DNA of 5,126 nucleotides, taken from the NCBI GenBank assembly GCA_018400545.1, contig JAGYLT010000197.1, positions 1 to 5,126 of the forward strand. The letters run 5' to 3'. Positions 1 through 5,126 of the stretch are shown here, in pieces; positions within the stretch are counted from its first letter, which is position 1; every line of letters starts with the position of its first letter. The position numbers and the translations under genes were made by a program. The notes under the pieces are model-generated. The model was not told the DNA's origin. It made no database searches and saw only the letters and a program-made list of their open reading frames with translations. The DNA comes from Bacteroidales bacterium. Lineage in GTDB: Bacteria > Bacteroidota > Bacteroidia > Bacteroidales > 4484-276.

Positions 1-449
1 TCACCCTGAAGACGAAAGAATGGACCGTGGACGGCAAAACCATCCTTGAGGTGGATATCCCGCCAAATAAAGAAGACGGCCCTTTTTATGCACCCGACAA
101 AGATGGAAAATGGAAGGCTTACATTCGCGTTAACGATCAGAACCTGCTGGCAAACACGGTTTTGCTAAAAGTGTGGAAAATGCGGAAAAGAAAAAAAGGC
201 ATCACCATCCGCTACACCGACAAAGAAAAAATATTGCTCGATTACTTAGATAAAAACCAAACGGTCAGCATCTCAAAATTCAGGAAAATTGCGAATATTC
301 CGAGGCGCGTTGCCGAAAAAGTGCTGGCCGATTTGATCACACTAGAAATCATCGAAATGGTTATTACAGAAAAATCTGTGTTATACAGGGCCAATCCAAA
401 TTTTACAGCATCAGAAGAACCGGAACACAAATCTTCACTTCAATTCTGA
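1..449 (+). CDS. AlbA_2 (Schlafen-type) domain protein with C-terminal winged helix, 5'-truncated
   Basis: This is the C-terminal end of a protein whose start lies left of the window; codons run in frame from position 3 to the TGA at 447-449, leaving 148 residues. The GTG at 27 is internal to the fold and not a credible start. The first part, with 'VDIPPNKEDGPFYAPD' and then 'AYIRVNDQNLLAN' (about 51-158), matches the end of the AlbA_2/Schlafen domain as found in small Bacteroidota proteins that open with an LEFK-type motif (family knowledge; that part is not visible here). A basic linker (KMRKRKKG, 177-200) leads to a helix-rich segment (213-410) starting 'YTDKEKILLDYLDKN', which reads like a winged helix-turn-helix: 'SISKFRKIANIPRRVAEKVL' would be the recognition region. 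A polar tail follows. The likely role is nucleic-acid binding or transcriptional regulation, but targets are unknown. It converges with the NUDIX gene across a 410-base gap. Family assignment is fairly secure; function is inferred. Confidence 0.75.
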   Translation, partial: TLKTKEWTVDGKTILEVDIPPNKEDGPFYAPDKDGKWKAYIRVNDQNLLANTVLLKVWKMRKRKKGITIRYTDKEKILLDYLDKNQTVSISKFRKIANIPRRVAEKVLADLITLEIIEMVITEKSVLYRANPNFTASEEPEHKSSLQF

Positions 450-560
450 ATTTTTCCCACTGGCTTCAGCTGTTTCTTATTATCGCCAATTATTAAACGA
501 TTCGCAAATTCAAACTTTTTTACCTTTTGTTTTTAAGGGGTTTAGCAGTAATTTTCGCCC

Positions 561-586
561 GCCACAAAAGCACAAAACTTCCACTA
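561..586 (-). repeat. Left arm of imperfect inverted repeat (GCCAC-type intergenic repeat)
   Basis: The segment opens GCCACAAAAGCACAAAA and continues through TCCACTAA. Aligned to the reverse complement of 711-745, it shares GCCAC exactly and about 15 of the next 21 bases, once a block of about ten bases present only in the other arm is gapped out. A-rich strings with CAC/CAAA words of this kind recur between genes in many environmental Bacteroidota genomes (recollection, not tested here). The two arms bracket about 125 bases that show no coding content. Confidence 0.4.
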
Positions 587-710
587 AGGTATTTCTCCGT
601 ACTTGATTATGATTGAATTCCCATGTTGCCACGCTTAACATTTCGGCACTGCATTTACTTTGTAAATCAACCAGGTACTTCTACATTTTCAATAAACTCC
701 GTAAATAAAA

Positions 711-745
711 TTTGTGGATTCTTTGTGTCTTAGAGTCTTGGTGGC
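711..745 (+). repeat. Right arm of imperfect inverted repeat, internally quasi-periodic
   Basis: The segment reads TTTGTGGATTCTTTGTGTC, then TTAGAGTCTTGGTGGC. It is made of roughly nine-base units built on TTTGTG / TTAGAGTCT / TTGGTGGC, a pattern resembling the degenerate 'cttTGTGtcTTaGtGtcTTgGTGGc' dispersed repeats of environmental bacterial genomes. Its complement resembles 561-586. It ends in an A-run (746-753), and its GGTGGC can pair with GCCAC at 756-760. Function is unknown; it may be a relic of a small non-autonomous element or simply a low-complexity intergenic repeat. Confidence 0.45.
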
Positions 746-859
746 AAAAAAAATAGCCACTCAAAGGCTCTAAATTCTCACTAATTAAATCTTATCCGGC
801 ACAAAAACTTTGACAAAGATGAAGGACAAAATTCTAAAACCTCAAATTACAAATCCGTT

Positions 860-1318
860 TCAATCCGGTTGGGATTTCAGCATTCCGATAACTTTTTTAT
901 CAATCGGGAAAGTAAGAGCATCAGGATTTAAATCCTGTAGCTTTATCCACCTGAAAGATTGGGCTCCATCCTTTTCCTCAAAATCAAAACGTTTTTTCGT
1001 TGTCCGGATTTTTTCGGGAGCCTGCAGCCTGATGAGATAATAAATGCTGATTAACTGCTGCGGCTCTTCCAGTAAACGGGTTGGCTGAAAATAATCGGTG
1101 GTGTAAAAATGCCGGATGATTTCGATATCCTGATCCAGTTCCTCGCGGCATTCACGGCGAAGGCAATCAAGAGTTCCCTCGCCAAACTCCAGGCCGCCAC
1201 CGGGAAACTTTGTCATACGCATGCCCAGCCGGAATTCGTCGGTGAGCAGGATTTCAGATTTGTCGCTGACTGCCAGCCCATATACCCTGATGTTAAACTT
1301 CCTGATTTGCTGATTCAT
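860..1318 (-). CDS. NUDIX hydrolase (MutT-like), 152 residues
   Basis: This is a complete NUDIX-fold pyrophosphohydrolase, a family that cleaves nucleoside diphosphates linked to another moiety (NDP-X) using a divalent metal. The NUDIX box is plain: 'FPGGGLEFGEG' followed by 'LRRECREELDQ' gives G41-x5-E47-x7-R55-E56-C57-x-E59-E60, with the metal-binding glutamates E56, E59 and E60 intact. The usual glycine after EEx is aspartate here (D62). The N-terminal 'KFNIRVYGLAV' strand, the 'LLTDEFRLGMRMTKFPGGG' stretch and the C-terminal 'FDFEEKDGAQSFRW' and 'FPIDKKVIGML' segments match a group of about 150-residue proteins I recall as common in Bacteroidota. The start is the ATG complementary to 1316-1318; there is no Shine-Dalgarno, which is normal for the phylum. 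A strong promoter lies about 75-85 bases upstream, and no gene follows on this strand, so it is probably transcribed alone. The substrate cannot be read from sequence; sanitation of oxidised nucleotides or of nucleotide sugars are both possible. Confidence 0.93.
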   Translation of the reverse strand: MNQQIRKFNIRVYGLAVSDKSEILLTDEFRLGMRMTKFPGGGLEFGEGTLDCLRRECREELDQDIEIIRHFYTTDYFQPTRLLEEPQQLISIYYLIRLQAPEKIRTTKKRFDFEEKDGAQSFRWIKLQDLNPDALTFPIDKKVIGMLKSQPD

Positions 1319-1347
1319 AAAATATCAAAATAAAAAATGAAAAATTC

Positions 1348-1379
1348 TTTATCGAATAACTGATTAATTGGTACTTTAG
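1348..1379 (+). promoter_or_regulatory. Candidate weak promoter for the macroglobulin gene
   Basis: TTTA (1348-1351), a 20-base spacer, then TACTTTAG (1372-1379) matches the Bacteroidota consensus with one mismatch in each box. The start would fall near 1386, about 76 bases before the ATG at 1462. A second, equally imperfect candidate is TTCG (1414-1417)-N19-TAAATTTA (1437-1444), which would leave only a very short leader. Neither is decisive. Confidence 0.25.
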
Positions 1380-1400
1380 TTTCGTTGAATTTCTATACTT

Positions 1401-1433
1401 CAAAATTACCAGATTCGGAGCCACATTACCAAA
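1401..1433 (-). promoter_or_regulatory. Bacteroidota-type promoter for the NUDIX gene
   Basis: On the minus strand, TTTG (1433 to 1430) is followed after exactly 21 bases by TAATTTTG (1408 to 1401). Every fixed position of the Bacteroidota consensus TTTG-N19-21-TAnnTTTG is satisfied. Transcription would begin near 1394, giving a leader of roughly 75 bases before the ATG at 1318. Start-site position and activity are inferred from consensus only. Confidence 0.65.
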
Positions 1434-1461
1434 TGATAAATTTAATTCAAAGTACAAGGTT

Positions 1462-1521
1462 ATGAAAAAATTCACCAGCGCCCCGCTGTTTTTAATGATG
1501 ATGATTATTGCGGTTTCCTGT
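1462..1521 (+). other. Lipoprotein signal peptide of the macroglobulin
   Basis: Codons 1-20 encode MKKFTSAPLFLMMMIIAVSC: two lysines, a hydrophobic methionine/isoleucine-rich core, and the lipobox AVSC ending in C20. Cleavage before C20 by signal peptidase II would leave a lipid-anchored protein. The residues after the cysteine (SEQKRED) are charged and partly acidic, loosely recalling the surface-export signal of Bacteroidota lipoproteins, but they do not match it exactly, so outer-leaflet placement is uncertain. Confidence 0.85.
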
Positions 1522-4500
1522 TCGGAACAAAAAAGGGAAGATACAAAATCCGATCCGCAGGACTTCCGCGAACTGATCAGCAGCCATACTGCCGGCTATA
1601 TTTCTTCAGGCAGCACCATTTCCGTTACCCTTGCCCGGGAAGCCTCGGCTTACGAGCCCGGGACTGAGCTCCCGGCAGAAATTTTTAAAATGGACCCACC
1701 CGTTGAGGGAAGGGCTTTTTTGATTGATCCGGTTCACGTGGAATTCAGGCCCTTTCAACCACTGGAAAATGGAAAACATTATATCGTATTTTTTGATGTA
1801 GGTGAATTGATCGATACAAGGAAAAATCAGGAACCCTATTTTTTTAACATCATTGTATTAGATCAGGATTTTGTGGTTTATCCCGGTGAACTCAGTACCG
1901 GCGGTAAAGCCGACAACCCGGAAAAAAAGTACAAAGGCAAAATGGTTGCCGCCGACGACATGACCGAAGATGATGCTGCACAGATTTTATCAGCTTACAT
2001 TCCCGGCAAAACCCTTCCCGTGCAGGTAACCGCCGAAAGTCCGCGAGAATTCACGTACCTCATCAAAGATATTCCCCGTAAGGAAAAAGCTTACGAACTC
2101 ACCATTGACTATTCGGGCGATCCCGTTGGCATTGATAAATCCGGCAGCCTGAAGGTGGACATCCCGGCCATTGATGAATTTAAAATCCTGCAGGTCAATG
2201 CCGATCAAAGTGCCACCAACCAAAATATCAGCCTGTCGTTTTCCGATCCCGTCGATCCTGATCAAAATCTCGACGGGCTCATCAGGATAGGAGGCTTTGA
2301 AAATTTCAAGCTTTCGCTGAAAGGGTCAACCATTAAGGTTTACCCGGATGAAAGGCTGCTGGGCGAAAAAACGGTGATCGTCGATCAATCGCTGCGCAAT
2401 ATTCACGGCACAACGCTCAATGAAACTTCCGAATTTACGCTGGCCATGGAAGCCCTGAAACCGGAAGTGGTGATTCTGGGCAATGGCATGATCATGCCCG
2501 ATTCGCGCGACCTGGTGCTTCCGTTTAAGGCGGTAAGCCTGAAAGCAGTGGATGTGCTGGTGTATAAAATATACAGCGACAACATCATGCAGTTTTTCCA
2601 GTACAATCCCTACGACGGCCAGAACCAGCTCCGGTATTTAGGGCGGCCGGTGTTCAGAAAAATGGTCCGGCTGGATGAAAATCCCGGAACCAACCTGCAG
2701 CAATGGAACGCTTTTTCGGTGGACCTTTCCGGGATGATCAACAAAGACAACAGCTCCATGTACCGCGTTGAGATCGCCTTCCGGAAAGCCTATTCGGCAT
2801 ATGACTGTGGGGATGGTGAGCAAGATGAGTTGGAGGGCATTGATGAACTTCCGTTGATGAGTGACAAACAACAGGCCTACTTCGACGGGGAAACCGGCTA
2901 CTACTACGACTATCCGCAAAATTATTCCTGGCGCGACCGCGATAATCCATGCACCGATTCGTACTACATTTCCAGCCGTTTTCCGGAGCGTAACCTGCTG
3001 GCCTCCAACCTGGGCGTGATAGCCAAATCGGCCGACGGCAGGGATTTTACCGTGGCCGTCAATAACCTGCTGAACACAACCCCATTGATGTCGGCGGAGG
3101 TGGAATTTTACAATTTCCAGCAGCAAAAAATCGGGAGCGGTTTCACCGGATCGGATGGCATTGCACGTATCAAGCTGGATGAAACACCCTACATTTTACT
3201 GGCAAAATACGATGGCCGGCAATCCTGGCTCAGGATCGACGACGGCTCCTCACTTTCGGTGAGCAACTTTGACGTTTCCGGCCAAACCATCAGCGACGGC
3301 ATCAAGGGCATGATTTACGGTGAGCGCGGCGTGTGGCGGCCGGGTGATACGCTGTTCCTCACTTTTGTGATGGACGATATGACCAATAAATTACCGGACA
3401 GCCACCCCGTGGTTTTTGAATTGTATAACTCCCGCGGGCAACTGGCAAAAAGAGAAGTCCAGACCTCAGGCACAGACAGATTTTATGTGTTCAGGCCGGT
3501 AACCGATCCGGAAGCCCCCACCGGAAAATGGACGGCACAGGTAAAGGTTGGCGGGGCATCGTTCAGTAAATCCCTGAATATTGAAACCATCAAACCCAAC
3601 CGCCTGAAAATCAACCTTGAATTTAACCGCGAAATTCTTGCGAAAAACGACAACGGACAGCAGGCAAACCTTACGGTTAAATGGCTACATGGTGCTGATG
3701 CTGCCAACCTGAAAGCCAGGGTAAATGTAACGTTGTATGGATCGGATTACCGGTTTGAGAACTATGAAAACTATACATTTCGGGATGAATCCAAAAATTA
3801 CTATCCTTCTGACAAAACCGTTTTTGACGGACGACTTGACGCAAGCGGAAATGCATCATTTCCGTTAGACATGCACGTAAACTATGGCGCACCGGGCATG
3901 CTCAGGGCAGTTTTCAATACACGCGCCTTTGAGGAAGGCGGGGATTTTTCGACGGATGTTTTCTCAAAACCCTTCGCACCGTTTTCCCGCTTTGTCGGGA
4001 TACATGTGCCCGATGGCGGGGATTACAGGAATATGCTTTCCACGGATACCGCACATCGTGTGGAAGTGGTTACGGTGGATAAAAACGGCTCGCCAATATC
4101 TGTCAAAAACCTGAGCGTGCGGGTTTATAAAGTCAACTGGCGCTGGTGGTGGAGCTCCGGTTCCGACAATCTGGCTTCCTGGATCAGTGGACAAAACGCC
4201 GAGGTGGTGATGGCCAAAACCATCTCCACCACCAACGGGAAAGGATATTTCGACCTGCGCATCGACTATCCGCAATGGGGTCGCCATTTCATACAGGTCA
4301 CCGATGAGGAAAGCGGCCACAGCGCCGGGCTACCGGTTTATATCGACTGGCCCTCGTATATCAGCCGGAAGGACCGGATGAATCCGGCGGGAGCTACCAT
4401 CCTGACTGTAAAATCGGATCAGGAAAAATACCAGCCGGGAGATGTGGCCAGACTTACCTTTCCCATATCCGAAAATGGCCGTGCGCTCATCAGCTTAGAA

Positions 4501-5126
4501 ACCGGCAGCAAAATCCTGAAATACTGGTGGGTGGAGGCCGCCGAACTTCAAAATGGGTTCGACTTTGAGATCACCGGGGATATGGCACCCAATGTTTTCG
4601 CCTATATTACCGTACTGCAGCCTCATGCACAAACCGCGAATGATCTCCCGATACGCATGTATGGTGTGATACCGGTCATGGTGGAGAATCCGGAAACGCG
4701 GTTAAAGCCGGTCGTTAAGCCGCCGGCGGAAGTCCGTCCGGAATCGGAATGGACGTTCACCCTAAGCGAGGACAACGGAAAACCCATGACCTACACCGTG
4801 GCTGTGGTGGATGAAGGTTTGCTGGACCTGACCCGTTTCAGCACGCCTGACCTGTGGCAGTATTTTTATGCCCGCGAGGCCCTGGGCATAAAAACCTGGG
4901 ATCTCTACGACGAAGTACTCGGAGCCTATGGTGGGCGCCTTCAAAAGGTGCTGGCCATTGGCGGTGATGATGAAGTTGGGGTGGACCCGGATAAAAAACC
5001 CAACCGCTTTAAGCCCGTGGTTGATTTTATGGGCCCCATCCGGCTGGGGAAAAATGAAACCCACACCCTCCAACTGAAAATGCCCAACTATATCGGCTCT
5101 GTAAAAATTATGGTGGTGGCAGGCCA
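1462..5126 (+). CDS. Alpha-2-macroglobulin family lipoprotein (YfhM-like), 3'-truncated by window
   Basis: An uninterrupted frame of 1221 codons runs from the ATG at 1462 off the right edge. Bacterial alpha-2-macroglobulins are envelope proteins thought to trap proteases that attack a bait segment. Residues 1-20 form a lipoprotein signal: basic KK, a hydrophobic stretch, and lipobox AVSC with C20 as the lipidated cysteine. Then come two Ig-like/macroglobulin beta-domains (about 30-125 and 238-329); the characteristic Bacteroidota stretch from P334 ('GNGMIMPDSRDLVLPFKAV') to 'NIMQFFQ' (374-380); a cysteine-flanked acidic insertion (449-497); a beta-domain opening 'LASNLGVIAKS' (about 513-600); MG2 (about 617-711) with 'YGERGVWRPGD'; a tryptophan patch W893/W895-W897; a bait-region-type domain (about 980-1075) with 'KYQPGD'; and the start of the A2M domain (from about 1080) with 'VAVVDEGLLDLT' and 'MPNYIGSVKIMVVAG'. 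Family members are usually about 1800-1900 residues, so roughly one third is missing, including any thioester CxEQ. No pbpC-like partner is visible. Family assignment is very secure; the trapped target is unknown. Confidence 0.95.
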   Translation, partial: MKKFTSAPLFLMMMIIAVSCSEQKREDTKSDPQDFRELISSHTAGYISSGSTISVTLAREASAYEPGTELPAEIFKMDPPVEGRAFLIDPVHVEFRPFQPLENGKHYIVFFDVGELIDTRKNQEPYFFNIIVLDQDFVVYPGELSTGGKADNPEKKYKGKMVAADDMTEDDAAQILSAYIPGKTLPVQVTAESPREFTYLIKDIPRKEKAYELTIDYSGDPVGIDKSGSLKVDIPAIDEFKILQVNADQSATNQNISLSFSDPVDPDQNLDGLIRIGGFENFKLSLKGSTIKVYPDERLLGEKTVIVDQSLRNIHGTTLNETSEFTLAMEALKPEVVILGNGMIMPDSRDLVLPFKAVSLKAVDVLVYKIYSDNIMQFFQYNPYDGQNQLRYLGRPVFRKMVRLDENPGTNLQQWNAFSVDLSGMINKDNSSMYRVEIAFRKAYSAYDCGDGEQDELEGIDELPLMSDKQQAYFDGETGYYYDYPQNYSWRDRDNPCTDSYYISSRFPERNLLASNLGVIAKSADGRDFTVAVNNLLNTTPLMSAEVEFYNFQQQKIGSGFTGSDGIARIKLDETPYILLAKYDGRQSWLRIDDGSSLSVSNFDVSGQTISDGIKGMIYGERGVWRPGDTLFLTFVMDDMTNKLPDSHPVVFELYNSRGQLAKREVQTSGTDRFYVFRPVTDPEAPTGKWTAQVKVGGASFSKSLNIETIKPNRLKINLEFNREILAKNDNGQQANLTVKWLHGADAANLKARVNVTLYGSDYRFENYENYTFRDESKNYYPSDKTVFDGRLDASGNASFPLDMHVNYGAPGMLRAVFNTRAFEEGGDFSTDVFSKPFAPFSRFVGIHVPDGGDYRNMLSTDTAHRVEVVTVDKNGSPISVKNLSVRVYKVNWRWWWSSGSDNLASWISGQNAEVVMAKTISTTNGKGYFDLRIDYPQWGRHFIQVTDEESGHSAGLPVYIDWPSYISRKDRMNPAGATILTVKSDQEKYQPGDVARLTFPISENGRALISLETGSKILKYWWVEAAELQNGFDFEITGDMAPNVFAYITVLQPHAQTANDLPIRMYGVIPVMVENPETRLKPVVKPPAEVRPESEWTFTLSEDNGKPMTYTVAVVDEGLLDLTRFSTPDLWQYFYAREALGIKTWDLYDEVLGAYGGRLQKVLAIGGDDEVGVDPDKKPNRFKPVVDFMGPIRLGKNETHTLQLKMPNYIGSVKIMVVAG

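Larger units (their letters stand above)
450..859. other. Convergent intergenic region, AT-rich, no gene
   Basis: This stretch separates the stop codons of two convergent genes. Short open frames here have no family resemblance or plausible start context, and I found no tRNA or other RNA gene. No strong GC-rich hairpin followed by a T-run is visible for either flanking gene, so termination may be Rho-dependent or use weak structures. Visible structure is limited to a short perfect hairpin (ATTTAC-TTT-GTAAAT, 653-667), a five-base-pair stem (GTGGC/GCCAC, 741-760) around an A-rich loop, and two inverted copies of a degenerate repeat, listed separately. Base composition is clearly more AT-rich than in the macroglobulin gene to the right. 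Confidence 0.7.

Noticed and set aside
27..449. GTG at 27 as the true start of the first gene
   Set aside because: The same frame is open to the window edge and the residues before it continue the conserved domain, so the gene is truncated on the left rather than starting at 27.
520..535. TACCTTTTG near 521 as a plus-strand Bacteroidota -7 box
   Set aside because: No TTTG-like -33 box lies 19-21 bases upstream and no gene follows on that strand before the antisense NUDIX gene.
741..760. GTGGC/GCCAC stem as a terminator for either convergent gene
   Set aside because: The stem is only five base pairs, the A-run is in the loop rather than after the stem, and it lies far from both stop codons.
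849..877. AAATCC...GGATTT inverted repeat overlapping the NUDIX stop as a terminator
   Set aside because: The stem is short and AT-rich with a long loop, and no T-run follows on the minus strand.
810..1040. Plus-strand open frame across the NUDIX 3' end
   Set aside because: It lies antisense to a gene with a clear NUDIX box; its product resembles nothing and it lacks promoter context.
1456..1461. AAGG just before the macroglobulin ATG as a Shine-Dalgarno site
   Set aside because: It is only two bases from the ATG, too close to work in the usual way; Bacteroidota commonly start without one.
1293..1475. Minus-strand open frame over the divergent promoter region
   Set aside because: It is low-complexity, F/I/L/S/N-rich translation of AT-rich non-coding DNA that overlaps both flanking gene starts; no start signal or family resemblance.
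1990..5073. Numerous minus-strand and other-frame open frames within the macroglobulin gene
   Set aside because: All are shadows of the continuous 1221-codon plus-strand frame, which shows family motifs from end to end.

Overview
The window looks like ordinary chromosomal sequence from a member of the Bacteroidota. Three things point there: a close match to the TTTG / TAnnTTTG promoter type of that phylum, an alpha-2-macroglobulin with the domain layout and signature motifs typical of Bacteroidota, and a NUDIX protein of a type I associate with the same phylum. Rank below phylum cannot be fixed from the sequence alone. An environmental Bacteroidales/Marinilabiliales-type organism is a guess.

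Layout, left to right. (1) Positions 1-449 (+) hold the C-terminal part of a Schlafen/AlbA_2-type protein ending in a winged-helix-like domain; its start lies left of the window. (2) Positions 450-859 are an AT-rich convergent intergenic region with no gene. It carries two imperfect, inverted copies of a short degenerate repeat (about 561-586 and 711-745) that look like relics of a dispersed intergenic element. (3) Positions 860-1318 (-) encode a complete 152-residue NUDIX hydrolase, apparently monocistronic. (4) Positions 1319-1461 are a divergent promoter region. It has a consensus-perfect Bacteroidota promoter for the NUDIX gene and only weaker candidates for the rightward gene. (5) Positions 1462-5126 (+) are the first 1221 codons of a large lipoprotein of the bacterial alpha-2-macroglobulin (YfhM-like) family. 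It stays open to the window edge and is missing its C-terminal third, including the region where a thioester motif would lie.

The three genes do not form an operon and show no evident common pathway: one is probably a nucleic-acid-binding or regulatory protein, one a nucleotide-housekeeping type enzyme, and one an envelope protease trap. I see no RNA gene, CRISPR array, insertion sequence or recognisable defence cassette, and no convincing undescribed system. The points most worth a second look are the overlapping promoter region, the inverted repeat pair, a substitution in the NUDIX box, and the isolated cysteine pair around an acidic insertion in the macroglobulin.
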